The position numbers and the translations under genes were made by a program. A stretch of 64,000 nt of DNA from Paenibacillus sediminis (GTDB lineage: Bacteria; Bacillota; Bacilli; Paenibacillales; Paenibacillaceae), in NCBI RefSeq assembly GCF_017873765.1, contig NZ_JAGGKP010000002.1, positions 186,001 to 250,000 of the forward strand. Reading direction: 5' to 3'. Below, piece after piece: positions 1 to 8,938 of the stretch (position 1 is the first letter of the stretch; every line of letters begins with the position of its first letter). Below the pieces are notes generated by a model. It was not told the DNA's origin and ran no database searches. It saw only the letters and a list, made by a program, of their open reading frames with translations.

Positions 1-723
1 GATACACAGAATAACTAGATCTGTGCCATATTCACCTTTTGAAGTAACGACTTTAGTGACTTTTCCGTTCTCACCTTCAAAGCGAGTTACCGTCTGACCT
101 AGAGCTAGATGAATTCCATGATCCTGCAAAGAATGTTCAATGGCAGCCGTAAATTCTGGATCTAAATATTTGTTCAAAATTCGATCCTCACTGTCGATGA
201 GCGTTACTTCTTTACCATTCATCTGAAAAGCTTCAACCAGCTCTACACCAATATAACCTGCACCAACAACAGTAATCCGCTTAGCATCCTTCGCTTTTTC
301 AATAATCGTATTCGAATGGTTGTAGTTCTTAGACAACAAAATATTATCAAGATCGATGCCTTCAAGCTTAGGAATAATTGGCCAAGAGCCCGTTGTCATA
401 ATTAATTTATCGTACGTATCTTCAAATTCTTCATTCGTCTCTAGATTACGAACTCGGACGATTTTTCGATCTGTATCTATATGAATGACATCATGGCGCA
501 TCTTTGTGGCGACACCTAGTTCAGCAAGTTTCTCTGGTGAGGAGTAGAACAATCCTTCAGGGTCTTTCACAACACCGCTAACATAAAGCGCAATGCCGCA
601 CGATAGAAATGAAATATTATCACCCCGTTCATACACCGTAATTTCGGCCTCTGGGTATAATTTAGCGGTATTTACGATGGCCGCAGTCCCTGCGTGTGTA
701 CATCCGATTACAATAACTTTCAT
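1..723 (-). CDS. FAD-dependent NADH oxidase / CoA-disulfide reductase family protein, 3' end beyond window
   Basis: Pyridine nucleotide-disulfide oxidoreductase of the Nox/CoADR group, which oxidises NADH with O2 or reduces CoA disulfides in the cytosol. Translating from the ATG at 721-723 gives an N-terminal FAD-binding strand (MKVIVIGCTHAG), the conserved redox cysteine at residue 42 (NISFLSCGIALY), and an internal NAD-binding GAGYIGVE motif. About 241 residues are visible of a family length near 450; the C-terminal dimerisation domain lies outside the window. A strong GAGGAGG ribosome site lies 7-8 bases before the ATG. The position of Cys42 fits the water-forming NADH oxidase subgroup, but NADH oxidase and CoA-disulfide reductase cannot be separated from this half. 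The upstream region carries Rex/Fnr-like operators, which fits control by the NADH/NAD+ ratio or oxygen. Confidence 0.85.
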   Translation of the reverse strand, partial: MKVIVIGCTHAGTAAIVNTAKLYPEAEITVYERGDNISFLSCGIALYVSGVVKDPEGLFYSSPEKLAELGVATKMRHDVIHIDTDRKIVRVRNLETNEEFEDTYDKLIMTTGSWPIIPKLEGIDLDNILLSKNYNHSNTIIEKAKDAKRITVVGAGYIGVELVEAFQMNGKEVTLIDSEDRILNKYLDPEFTAAIEHSLQDHGIHLALGQTVTRFEGENGKVTKVVTSKGEYGTDLVILCI

Positions 724-752
724 TGGTAGTTCCTCCTCTAACATGAATTTAA

Positions 753-844
753 TTAGTGAAAATATTCACTTAATCATCTGATTTGTGGTTGTGAAATATT
801 TCACTTTATGATGTTATTATATTGTGATTTTTATCACAATTCAA
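753..844 (-). promoter_or_regulatory. NADH oxidase promoter with three Rex/Fnr-like palindromes
   Basis: On the minus strand a -35 TTGAAT (839-844) and a perfect -10 TATAAT (816-821) are 17 bases apart. The spacer holds TTGTGA-N6-TCACAA (822-839), an exact match to the Rex operator form and also compatible with Fnr/CRP half-sites. Just downstream lie the perfect palindrome GTGAAATATTTCAC (791-804) and AGTGAA-N4-TTCACT (755-770). Blocking the spacer would repress the promoter; which regulator binds is inference. Confidence 0.8.
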
Positions 845-941
845 TAGGTCTTAGCGAAGTTCTTAAATTGTTCATACTTTTATCATCTCCGCGCACACTT
901 ATAAATATGTGATGGATCAAATACAAACGACTGGAAATGCG

Positions 942-972
942 CAATATAAAAGCCCGCACAAATGTGCAGGCT
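942..972 (-). terminator. intrinsic terminator after the FhuF-like gene
   Basis: A GC-rich hairpin (AGCC, GCACA, loop, TGTGC, GGCT; 951-972) is followed on the minus strand by TTTATATT, 45 bases past the stop of the FhuF-like gene. Confidence 0.7.
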
Positions 973-1016
973 ATACGGTAATATTCCATATCGAAAGTAA
1001 AATAAACTTGTCTACA

Positions 1017-1814
1017 TCATGCCTCCAAAGAAGCGATAATCTCCTGTTTCATTTTGTTTCTAGCTACATTGCTTAATCGCGGACAGCTATAGCAATAGCC
1101 TTCGCCGCTCCCGGTCCGGTAAGCTTGACAGCAAGCATCCTTCATTCGCATCGGCTGACTTGGATCATATGGATTATCAATAAAAATGTTTGTCCCGTTC
1201 AGCGGATTTTTCTTAAGACCAAATAATGAAGGATTGATTTGTCTAATCGTATATTGAAAATCGGATTCGAATCGTTCCCTAAGCGGTTCGTGGTCGCCCG
1301 CTATCGCTGCCATAACGCCATAGAAATAATGCAGACCTCCAGGAAGCTGTCCCCAAAGTTGACTAATGTGGGTGTCTGATACGCGGGAAAAAGTTGCCAT
1401 CAAAGGATAGAGCTCCTCCCCGTAGAAGCGGTCTAGTTGCCTGCTTCGCCACTCTTCATGGTCCTCACCCGGCACGGGCTGCTCAGCTGTATGAATGAGC
1501 TTAAAAGCAACCCAAGGAACACGTCCCTTAGGATACAGCTGTATGATCAGATTACTTAACGATAAATCGAGCTGGCGGTCACAGAAGGAGACAAGATATT
1601 GCTGAGCGGCACTGATCCCTTTAAACCAAGCAACAAAATACGTCGCTGCTGCGCTTAAATCCTCTGCTTGGATAAAGGTTTTATACGCCGTAAGAAATTG
1701 CTCACACTTCTCAGGGTCGGTGAGCTGTATAGCTGGAACGCTCAGCATCATATTCTCTACATCTTCCGTAACAACCCAGCAATAATTTTGAAGCAATCCA
1801 TAATCAATATCCAA
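1017..1814 (-). CDS. FhuF-like siderophore-iron reductase
   Basis: A 265-residue protein resembling ferric-siderophore reductases of the FhuF type, which release iron by reducing Fe(III)-siderophore in the cytosol. The C-terminus holds the four-cysteine cluster-binding signature (DACC, eleven residues, CYSC), close to the CC-x10-C-x2-C pattern of FhuF. The N-terminal two thirds are helical with little motif content. The start is a TTG at 1812-1814 with AGGAAGG about nine bases upstream; no ATG fits. Two Fur boxes lie directly upstream and an intrinsic terminator follows, so it is probably a monocistronic iron-starvation gene. No siderophore synthesis or uptake gene is next to it. The spacing difference in the cysteine motif is the main doubt. 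Confidence 0.75.
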   Translation of the reverse strand: MDIDYGLLQNYCWVVTEDVENMMLSVPAIQLTDPEKCEQFLTAYKTFIQAEDLSAAATYFVAWFKGISAAQQYLVSFCDRQLDLSLSNLIIQLYPKGRVPWVAFKLIHTAEQPVPGEDHEEWRSRQLDRFYGEELYPLMATFSRVSDTHISQLWGQLPGGLHYFYGVMAAIAGDHEPLRERFESDFQYTIRQINPSLFGLKKNPLNGTNIFIDNPYDPSQPMRMKDACCQAYRTGSGEGYCYSCPRLSNVARNKMKQEIIASLEA

Positions 1815-1857
1815 GGTAAACGACCTTCCTGTAAAATAGATGTATTAACATGCAATA

Positions 1858-1902
1858 ATTGATAACCATTATCAATTATAAAGATACTGATAATGCTTAT
1901 CA
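1858..1902 (-). promoter_or_regulatory. two Fur boxes upstream of the FhuF-like gene
   Basis: TGATAACCATTATCA (1860-1874) and TGATAATGCTTATCA (1888-1902) each match the 15-base Fur consensus TGATAATNATTATCA at all but one position. They are centred 28 bases apart, directly upstream of the iron reductase, so the gene is expected to be derepressed under iron limitation. Confidence 0.85.
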
Positions 1903-1945
1903 ACTGTCAAGAGTTATTGGCGTATCAACCTGCATCTATTTTTTG

Positions 1946-1984
1946 AAACAAAGAAGGACACCCTCAAATTAAGGGAGTCCTTCT
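1946..1984 (-). terminator. terminator of the DEAD-box helicase gene
   Basis: Stem AGAAGGAC-x-CCCT / AGGG-x-GTCCTTCT (1952-1984) followed on the minus strand by TTTGTTTC, 16 bases after the helicase stop codon. Confidence 0.75.
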
Positions 1985-1999
1985 TGTAATATACATAAA

Positions 2000-3352
2000 T
2001 TACCGCGATCTGCGGCTATTATTGCGGTTACGACTCCATGCGTCTGACTTGCTACCTCGGCGATTGCCAGATTGATTAGCCTGCGTGCTGCGATCTGATC
2101 CTCGCCTAGAATCGTTAGATTTCTGACGACCGCTTCCAGATGGCTTGTGAGATTTAGACTGATTCTGCCCTCGCCCCCGTTCGCCGCCCTGATCTGTAAC
2201 AGGGGCTCCCTTCTTAGGCTCCGATTTCTGCTCACCAGTCTTCCAGTCGCGGCGTTCCAACGTCTGACGGATGCCTCGTTCAATCATCTGGAGTTGGTTA
2301 CGATCTTTAGGCGCCGCAAAGGTAATTGCCACCCCTTTGTTCCCAGCACGACCGGTACGTCCGATACGGTGAATGTAGCTTTCTACATCGGCTGGAATAT
2401 CATAGTTGAATACATGGGTAACACCTTCCACATCGAGTCCTCTGGCAGCGACATCTGTCGCCACAAGAAACTGCAGCTTCGCGCTGCGGAAATCGCGCAT
2501 TACCTTTTCACGCTTCGCTTGTGTCAAGTCTCCATGCAGTTCATCTGACATATACCCTAGCTTCTGAAGCGCCTCATTGAGATCATGCGCTCTTCGCTTC
2601 GTTCTGCAGAAAATGACCGCCAGGTAAGGTTGATGCTGCTCCATCATACTAACTAGCGCTTGCTGCTTCGTCCGATCCGTGACCTCAACTACGATTTGCC
2701 GAATCGACTTCAGCGTCTCTTGAGAATGTGACTGTATGATAATTTCCTCAGGGCTTCTCATGTAAGATTTAGCAAGGTTCCGTACCGCTGGCGGCATCGT
2801 TGCCGAGAACAACAGCGTCCCCCGAGAAGATGGAGTCGCTGCAATAATGGCTTCTACTTCATCAAGGAATCCCATGTGCAACATCTGATCAGCTTCATCG
2901 AGCACAAGCGAGCTGACTTTGTTCAGCTTAAGAGTGCCTCGTCTCAAATGATCAAGCAGTCTGCCTGGCGTACCGATCACGATGTGGCATCCGCCTTGGA
3001 GCTTTCTGAGCTGCTGCTCGACATCTTGACCGCCGTATGCCGCAAGAATCGCTACTCCTTTTTTACCCGCTGCCAGCTTACGAGCCTCAGCCGTAATTTG
3101 TATAGCGAGCTCTCGAGTAGGAGTAACAATAAGTGCCTGTACATCGCCATTCTGTACATCTAATTTTTCTAATATTGGCAGCATGAAAGCGAACGTTTTC
3201 CCTGTGCCTGTCTGTGCCTGAGCGATAACGTCCTTGGAGGCCAATATAAGCGGAATTGCAGCCTCCTGCACAGGCGTCGGCTCTACTATTCCTTGATGCC
3301 TTAATACAGCTTCCATCTCTGCTGATATTCCTAAACGATTAAAATCCGTCAA
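2000..3352 (-). CDS. DEAD-box ATP-dependent RNA helicase (CshA/DeaD type)
   Basis: Unwinds RNA duplexes in ribosome assembly, mRNA decay or cold adaptation. All core motifs are visible in order: the Q-motif region ([14 protein letters not shown]), motif [24 protein letters not shown], motif II DEAD, motif III SAT, and the C-terminal RecA domain with TDVAARGLD and [10 protein letters not shown]. After the helicase core comes a basic, Ser/Gly/Arg/Asn-rich tail of roughly 80 residues without predicted fold, the kind that gives nonspecific RNA affinity. The frame is open to 3400, but the natural start is probably the TTG at 3350-3352, six bases after AGGTG, giving 450 aa; the extra upstream residues look unlike the family. 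Monocistronic with its own terminator. The family is certain; the exact paralogue (CshA, CshB, DeaD) is not. Confidence 0.92.
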   Translation of the reverse strand: MTDFNRLGISAEMEAVLRHQGIVEPTPVQEAAIPLILASKDVIAQAQTGTGKTFAFMLPILEKLDVQNGDVQALIVTPTRELAIQITAEARKLAAGKKGVAILAAYGGQDVEQQLRKLQGGCHIVIGTPGRLLDHLRRGTLKLNKVSSLVLDEADQMLHMGFLDEVEAIIAATPSSRGTLLFSATMPPAVRNLAKSYMRSPEEIIIQSHSQETLKSIRQIVVEVTDRTKQQALVSMMEQHQPYLAVIFCRTKRRAHDLNEALQKLGYMSDELHGDLTQAKREKVMRDFRSAKLQFLVATDVAARGLDVEGVTHVFNYDIPADVESYIHRIGRTGRAGNKGVAITFAAPKDRNQLQMIERGIRQTLERRDWKTGEQKSEPKKGAPVTDQGGERGRGQNQSKSHKPSGSGRQKSNDSRRGSDRSTQANQSGNRRGSKSDAWSRNRNNSRRSR

Positions 3353-3449
3353 CAACTTCACCTCATATTTTCTGGTAAACACCCTAGCATGGTAGCACAA
3401 ACATGTCTACTTGCGCTATAGGCAATCAAGAAGAAGCACTGATCTGCGA

Positions 3450-4529
3450 TTATATCTTATGGCCCACACCTTTGTTTTTAGGGCGAAGGATAAGAAATAA
3501 CAGGAGCGGAAGAATCAGTTCGAAAAAGATCCCAATCACCGTAAGCTGTCGGTTAAAGCTGAATAAATGAATGGAATTTTCAAAAAACCAAAAGGAACAA
3601 ACATAGGACAACAATCCGATCGGAGCGACTAGCATTCTGCCTGATATTTGCGGTATAACGATTTTAAGCCCATAACATACGACATACAGTGATACAGCAA
3701 TTTTCGTAATGACGGTTGGAAACCATATGGCTACAAGCAAAATATCGAACCGGTCTAAGAAATCAGTAATCTCCAACTGACGAACCAATTCATACGTCGG
3801 ATAAGTCATTCTTGTTGTCAGAGGGGCTCCAATTAACAGGAACGTTAGGACAATGAGAAGCATTAAGAGACCTACTCCACACAATAAACCTAATAAACCA
3901 TCCTTAAACCGAAAGGTCTGGCTAGATAAAATGAGCGGAAACGCAATGATTTCCCCTAGATAAGAGAAAGCAAACCAGCTTCCCTTGCCAACACCCGCAT
4001 AATCAATATGAAGCACAGGCATGAGCAGCGAGTAATCAAAATCCTTAACTAGGATAAAAGGCATGAACAGAGTCGTCAAAATTAACACCGGACCGAATAT
4101 ATTCGTCATTCCTGTAAGTACTTTCATGCCGCCGCGCGTCACAAAGACGATGGTCGCAATCATAATAAATTCGACGACGAATAACGGAGTTGATGGCAGC
4201 AGAACCACATTTGTAAAATCAGTAAGCATCCTAAGATCACGGGCGACGATAAAAAAATAAAACAGCAAATACAGCAGCGCAATGATTCTGCCAACCGATG
4301 GAAATCTGGATACGAGCGCTTGTAATATACTTTGGTTATTAAACCGTTTCAATGTTCTGACTAGTAACCATACTGCCAATAAGACAACAAGTCCGGCTGC
4401 CAAATACGAAAGGTAAGCATGTTGCTTCGCGTATTTCGTTACCTGAACCGGGATATGCATCAACGTAATATTAAAAGTACACATCGCACCCAGCAAGACA
4501 ACTTGACGGTTAGTAATTTGATTATCCAT
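3450..4529 (-). CDS. gerKB: spore germinant receptor B subunit (GerKB/GerAB family)
   Basis: A 359-residue integral membrane protein of the endospore germination permease family, an APC-transporter relative that binds germinant in the spore inner membrane. It shows about ten hydrophobic helices spread over the length and begins MDNQITNRQVVLLGAM, typical of GerAB proteins. GGAGG lies eight bases before the ATG. It is the last gene of a minus-strand operon A-C-D-B; the 47-base gap to the D gene holds only the ribosome site. The germinant cannot be read from the sequence. The K-type name is by family resemblance and should be treated as generic. No clear terminator follows in the 50 bases before the helicase gene. 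Confidence 0.88.
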   Translation of the reverse strand: MDNQITNRQVVLLGAMCTFNITLMHIPVQVTKYAKQHAYLSYLAAGLVVLLAVWLLVRTLKRFNNQSILQALVSRFPSVGRIIALLYLLFYFFIVARDLRMLTDFTNVVLLPSTPLFVVEFIMIATIVFVTRGGMKVLTGMTNIFGPVLILTTLFMPFILVKDFDYSLLMPVLHIDYAGVGKGSWFAFSYLGEIIAFPLILSSQTFRFKDGLLGLLCGVGLLMLLIVLTFLLIGAPLTTRMTYPTYELVRQLEITDFLDRFDILLVAIWFPTVITKIAVSLYVVCYGLKIVIPQISGRMLVAPIGLLSYVCSFWFFENSIHLFSFNRQLTVIGIFFELILPLLLFLILRPKNKGVGHKI

Positions 4530-4576
4530 CGGTTAGACCTCCAATATGGTGATACCCTGACTATTGCTTCTATTTC

Positions 4577-4795
4577 TCACGTGAACGGAACTAATGGATC
4601 CAACAATTTGCCAATGAAGTACGACAGATGAACGACATGTTTGTACTGGATAACATAAATCCAGATCACTAGCGTCAGTACACTGAGTGCAAATGTGAAC
4701 CAACGATTTATTTTGCGGGCTTGTCTAAGCGCACTCCAGTCAACAGCAATCATCATCACAATCGCAAATATCATGTACATGATTAGACTAATCAT
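4577..4795 (-). CDS. small two-helix membrane protein, germinant receptor D-type subunit
   Basis: A 72-residue protein with two hydrophobic segments (about residues 2-18 and 33-49) separated by a basic loop (RQARKINRW). Its ATG overlaps the end of the gerC reading frame by eight bases, so it is translationally coupled inside the ger operon. Small two-helix proteins of this size are known in some Bacillus germinant receptor operons as D subunits (for example gerUD in B. megaterium and yfkS in B. subtilis) and modulate germination rate. Assignment rests on size, topology and operon position rather than strong sequence motifs. Confidence 0.75.
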   Translation of the reverse strand: MISLIMYMIFAIVMMIAVDWSALRQARKINRWFTFALSVLTLVIWIYVIQYKHVVHLSYFIGKLLDPLVPFT

Positions 4796-5990
4796 ACTTT
4801 AACTGCCCGTCCTTTCTAGCAAAAGGCTTCAGCACAGCACCTGTATTCTCAACGACGACACGCGTCTGTACAGCCACATCGATCGATGGGTAAATCGTAT
4901 TCCAACGATTTTTCAGCTTATCCCATTCCTTTGGCTTAACATCATGTATTGTTTTCCCTACACCTAGCGCATCTGAGTGGTATTTTTGCAGCTTTCGAAA
5001 TGCCTCTGTAATTTCCGAATTAATGTCATCCTCAATCATTCTTTCCAGCTTGGCAATGCTTTCTGGGGAGGTTAACGCATAGTTCGATTCATTCTCCAAT
5101 ATGGTGCTATCTGCAGCAACTTTAATTAACACCGAAACAGAATCGCCTTTAATCGAAGGGCGGAGACTGACGTCCGTCGTATGTAACCGAACGAACAAAT
5201 AGCCGTTATCACCTGGCATCGGAACGACGATTTCGGGATCTTTGGCTTGATTCATCGCAATAACAACCGCCTGTGCCATTTTCCCTGTCAAAAAACCTGT
5301 ACACTTGTCATGATTAAATACAGCGATTCCATCGAGTCGAATCGTATCTTCTGGCGGCCCATCATTACCTGGTGCAGATTTATCTGGAGTGACCACTGGC
5401 AGCACTGGATCGAGCCCTTCGGTAAGAAGCGCATTCGCCAGATGTTTAATGGTTCGCGGCTTTTTCATCGATTGTTTCATAATTTCACGAATCATCTCTG
5501 CAGGGAATTTCTCAGTAGCTACGTTTGTACTTATGACTTTTGAAGCTGGTCCTCTGGTAACGAGTACGAATGAAGATAGACGATTTTGCGGAATTCGGGC
5601 AAGCACGTCTAAATATTTGCCAATTCCGTCTTTCGCCAAATCCTCGCCAAAGAGAAGTATTCTACGGTGAGAATAATTTTCTTTTCGTGAAAGACTAAAT
5701 TGTTCATTTTCATTCGAATCCCGAATCGATAAACCCGGTTTTGATTCCAAATACCACGGCTTACTCCCAGATGTTCCTCCTCCTCCGCCTTGGCTGCCTG
5801 CTCCGCCGAGCTGACCTGGAAGGGCGATCTGGACAGTTGTTCGAATTTCAGAGCCTTCCTTATCAACAGCTGTGCCAAGCACAAACGCGACATCATTCAC
5901 TTCTATGCGATCCCAACAGCCTGTCAGCATAACGGCGCACATAATACAGATACTGAATAGATTTAATAGTCTTACAATGCCCACTGACAT
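4788..5990 (-). CDS. gerKC: spore germinant receptor C subunit, Ger(x)C family lipoprotein
   Basis: A 400-residue lipoprotein that sits on the outer face of the spore inner membrane as part of the GerA-type receptor. The N-terminus is a lipoprotein signal with lipobox LTGC followed by WDRIEVNDVAFVLGTAVD, the classic Ger(x)C start of the mature protein. The frame extends upstream to a TTG at 5996, but the ATG at 5988-5990 overlaps the gerA stop codon in a TGATG junction and follows AAGGTTGGTG, so I use it. A Gly/Ser-rich stretch (GGAGSQGGGGGTSGS) at about residues 65-80 is an unusual loop inside the first domain. Co-transcribed with the A, D and B genes. Confidence 0.9.
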   Translation of the reverse strand: MSVGIVRLLNLFSICIMCAVMLTGCWDRIEVNDVAFVLGTAVDKEGSEIRTTVQIALPGQLGGAGSQGGGGGTSGSKPWYLESKPGLSIRDSNENEQFSLSRKENYSHRRILLFGEDLAKDGIGKYLDVLARIPQNRLSSFVLVTRGPASKVISTNVATEKFPAEMIREIMKQSMKKPRTIKHLANALLTEGLDPVLPVVTPDKSAPGNDGPPEDTIRLDGIAVFNHDKCTGFLTGKMAQAVVIAMNQAKDPEIVVPMPGDNGYLFVRLHTTDVSLRPSIKGDSVSVLIKVAADSTILENESNYALTSPESIAKLERMIEDDINSEITEAFRKLQKYHSDALGVGKTIHDVKPKEWDKLKNRWNTIYPSIDVAVQTRVVVENTGAVLKPFARKDGQLKYD

Positions 5991-7591
5991 CACCAACCTT
6001 CGTCCGGTTGTTTCGTTGAGGAAGTCATTCCTTCTTTCATTCGCTTACGGTCGTCGTTATCTACCCAAGACGGACGATCAATCATGCTCCACCAAGGTAC
6101 CCGCACGAGAATATCCTTGAAGCTTCTAGGCTGATAAGGAGTCAGACCTGAAAGATAAGGAACGCCAAACGATTTGAGCTGAACCATATGCACAGCAATC
6201 CAAATAACACCGATAATAATGCCAAACATACCGAATACAGCCGCCAGAATCATAACAGTAAAGCGCAGCATACGAACGGTGATTGCTAAATTGAATTTAG
6301 GAATCGTGAAGGAAGCAATGCCTGTCAGCGACACAACAATAACCATCGGAGCCGATACAATACCGGCTTGAACAGCAGCTTGACCAATGACTAAGGCACC
6401 TAGAATACTGACGGCTTGCCCAACCGTTTTGGGCAAACGAACGCCCGCTTCTCTTAAAGCTTCGAACGAAACTTCCATCATCAGCGCTTCAACAATGGCT
6501 GGAAACGGAATGGACTCACGCGCCGCTGCAATGCTAAGCATGAGCGTCGTTGGCACCATATCATGATGAAAAGTCGTAACTGCAATATAAAGACCTGGCA
6601 AGAACAAAGCGATGAGTATAAATGTATACCGAAGCCATCGAATTAAGGTCGCAATAAAGAAACGTTCATAGTAATCCTCACTTGCTTGCAGCAATTGTGC
6701 CAATGACACTGGAGCAATGAGAGCAAACGGTGTGCCATCGATTAAAATAGCAAACCTTCCCTCAAGCAGCTGTGCTGCAACGGTATCTGGACGCTCTGTG
6801 TACTGCATTTGCGGAAACGGGGAGTATGGATTGTCTTCAATCAGTTCCTCTATATATCCAGACTCCAGCACCCCATCGATATCGATGTTTTTCAGCCTTT
6901 TTCTAGCTTCCTGCACTATTTTCTCGTCGGCCAAACCTTCGATGTAGCAGAGCACAATATCGGTTTTCGTTTGTTTACCGATCACCATCCCTGCCATCTT
7001 TAGGCTGGGCGTCTTAATTTTGAACCGTAACAATGCTGTATTCACACGAAGCGTTTCGGTAAATCCTTCCCGCGGTCCCCGAATAACGGACTCCGTTTGA
7101 GGTTCTTCCACGCCCCTCCGAACGCCCAATTTCACATTGAAGGACAGCGCTTCTTTGCTTCCATCTACAAGGAGAACAGCGCTGGAGGATAATAATGCTT
7201 CGGATACCTCTTTCCAAGTACTTGCGCGAGATACTTGGGGCAAGGAGATCCGTTTAAGATCAATCGGCTCATAGTCTTCCTCCGTCTCCTCTCTTATAAG
7301 ACCGATGATTATGGGCCGAAGCATATGATCTTTAATGCTATTGGCATCAGCAATACCCTCAATATACGCGAGGAACGCAGGTCTTCCTTCCTCTACATTG
7401 ACGTCCCTGTAAACCATGTCGCTGCAATCAGCGAACAATTCCTTTAGTGCCGCTTTGTTCTGCTCAAGGTCTTCCTGCAGGTTCATTTCTAGAATAGGCG
7501 GAGAAGGCAGACCAAGAAGTGCTTTGGGGGGATCGGTCTGTTTTTTATTATTTTTACTACTGGATAAAATTTTCTTCACTTTATAACTCAC
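5990..7591 (-). CDS. gerKA: spore germinant receptor A subunit (GerKA/GerAA family)
   Basis: First gene of the ger operon, 533 residues. GerA subunits have a cytosolic N-terminal domain, a central membrane domain and a short C-terminal tail; recent work treats the A subunit as an oligomeric ion channel opened by germinant binding to B. The hydrophilic N-terminal ~270 residues, then the conserved block with SIPFPAIVEALMMEVSFE and IVSAPMVIVVSLTGIASF, match the family. The start is a GTG with GGGAG three to four bases upstream, which is close. A CATAATA element at 7641-7647 (minus strand) fits a sigma-G -10 box about 50 bases upstream, with only a weak -35, so forespore control is plausible but unproven. 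Confidence 0.9.
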   Translation of the reverse strand: MSYKVKKILSSSKNNKKQTDPPKALLGLPSPPILEMNLQEDLEQNKAALKELFADCSDMVYRDVNVEEGRPAFLAYIEGIADANSIKDHMLRPIIIGLIREETEEDYEPIDLKRISLPQVSRASTWKEVSEALLSSSAVLLVDGSKEALSFNVKLGVRRGVEEPQTESVIRGPREGFTETLRVNTALLRFKIKTPSLKMAGMVIGKQTKTDIVLCYIEGLADEKIVQEARKRLKNIDIDGVLESGYIEELIEDNPYSPFPQMQYTERPDTVAAQLLEGRFAILIDGTPFALIAPVSLAQLLQASEDYYERFFIATLIRWLRYTFILIALFLPGLYIAVTTFHHDMVPTTLMLSIAAARESIPFPAIVEALMMEVSFEALREAGVRLPKTVGQAVSILGALVIGQAAVQAGIVSAPMVIVVSLTGIASFTIPKFNLAITVRMLRFTVMILAAVFGMFGIIIGVIWIAVHMVQLKSFGVPYLSGLTPYQPRSFKDILVRVPWWSMIDRPSWVDNDDRKRMKEGMTSSTKQPDEGW

Positions 7592-7651
7592 CTGACTCCC
7601 AATAACTCGACTTGGTGGTAGGTTGTGTAAAATGAGGCTCTATTATGTATG

Positions 7652-7708
7652 TAAAGAAAAAAAGACTGCCTTACATCCAGCTGTTCAACTGGATAATAGG
7701 TCAGTCTT
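7652..7708 (-). terminator. terminator of the glutaminase gene
   Basis: Long hairpin with outer arms AAGACTG / CAGTCTT and inner arms ATCCAG / CTGGAT, followed on the minus strand by a run of seven T after C (CTTTTTTTC). It separates glsA from the ger operon. Confidence 0.8.
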
Positions 7709-7730
7709 CTTGTAAATATACGATTGACTG

Positions 7731-8675
7731 TTAGAACATGCTCCAGCCCATCTGCCGCGACAGTGTCTCGAGCAGGTGTACGCCCGCTGTGCTGTTGCCT
7801 TTCCGGTTGAGAGACGGTCCAACGACACCAATGCCATACTTGCCAGGAATGACCGCCATAATTCCTCCAGAAACTCCGCTCTTCGCAGGGAAACCCGCCT
7901 TAATTGCAAATTCTCCAGAAGCATTGTACATACCGCACATGAGCATGAACGTTTTAGCGATTTGCACATATCGCCTTGGGATCAACTCCCTTCCTGACAA
8001 CCGATCAATACCGTCATTGGCAAGAACGAGAGCCATCCGCGCTAAATGACTGCACTGTACATCGACAGAACAATGTTTAAAATAAACGTCGAGCACTTCT
8101 TCCACATCAGTAGCTTCATCAAGCACTTCATTATCTTTCAAAAAATAAGCGAGCGATCGGTTGCGATGAGCAGTGGCCTTCTCAGAACGATACACTGCTT
8201 CGTTGTAATTTAATGTCTGATCACCCGACAAGTCGCGAAAAAAGCGAAGGATACGCTCTGTCTTCTCCTCAGGACTAGAACCCAATATGAGTGATGTAAT
8301 CGCAATCGCTCCGGCGTTTATAAGCGGGTTAAACGGCTTGCCCGGCTCAACCAATTCAAGCTTTAACATTGAATTAAAGTCGTCGCCAGTCGGTTCCATC
8401 CCTACTTTGGAAAATACCGTTTCCTCCCCCCTGTCCATCAGCGCCAAAATTAATGTGAACACTTTAGAAATACTTTGCATCGTAAAGGAACATCCCGAGT
8501 CCCCGCTCTGAACTAATGTCCCCGCGGGATCTAATATAGCGATACCGAGTGCATTTTTCGGAGCATGAGCCAGCTCTGGAATATACGAGGCTACTTCCCC
8601 ATTCTTCGCATTCCCACGGCTGCGCTCAACCCACTCATCTAAATGACTCTTCAATCGTTCCAGCTCTGCTGCCAT
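7731..8675 (-). CDS. glsA: glutaminase
   Basis: Hydrolyses L-glutamine to glutamate and ammonia; a serine-dependent beta-lactamase-like fold. The protein (314 aa from the chosen start) shows the catalytic S-x-x-K in FTMQSISKVF, the NAGAIA motif, and the conserved C-terminal SGVSGGIMAVIPGKYGIGVVGPSL block. The open frame extends three codons further to a GTG, but the ATG at 8673-8675 has GGAG eight bases upstream and gives the usual family length. Monocistronic between its own promoter region and a strong terminator. In Bacillus such genes are often paired with a glutamine transporter; none is next to it here. Confidence 0.9.
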   Translation of the reverse strand: MAAELERLKSHLDEWVERSRGNAKNGEVASYIPELAHAPKNALGIAILDPAGTLVQSGDSGCSFTMQSISKVFTLILALMDRGEETVFSKVGMEPTGDDFNSMLKLELVEPGKPFNPLINAGAIAITSLILGSSPEEKTERILRFFRDLSGDQTLNYNEAVYRSEKATAHRNRSLAYFLKDNEVLDEATDVEEVLDVYFKHCSVDVQCSHLARMALVLANDGIDRLSGRELIPRRYVQIAKTFMLMCGMYNASGEFAIKAGFPAKSGVSGGIMAVIPGKYGIGVVGPSLNRKGNSTAGVHLLETLSRQMGWSMF

Positions 8676-8867
8676 CTCAACCACTCCATTACATTACGAT
8701 AGATACTCTGAAGGTAGATAACGAATTTCCGAAGCTGCATAGATTGTCAGGCACCGTTCGGATTCATTGTAGTTCACATTACCATCATTTACATAATACC
8801 AATGTTTAATGACAGGTCCATCAATCTATTATATTTGCATTGTAACAGACCCTAAAATGGAAATGCC

Positions 8868-8907
8868 ATACAAAAAAGAAAGGACAGGAAGTTTCTGTCC
8901 TTTCTTT
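8868..8907 (-). terminator. terminator of the catalase gene
   Basis: Perfect 13-base stem (8875-8887 with 8895-8907; AAAGAAAGGACAG and complement), seven-base loop, followed on the minus strand by further T residues. Confidence 0.85.
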
Positions 8908-8938
8908 ACTTTATATATAAAAGTCCTTTACTGGACTC

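Noticed and set aside
2147-2548. 133-codon plus-strand open frame
   Set aside because: Antisense to the DEAD-box helicase; no ribosome site and unnatural composition.
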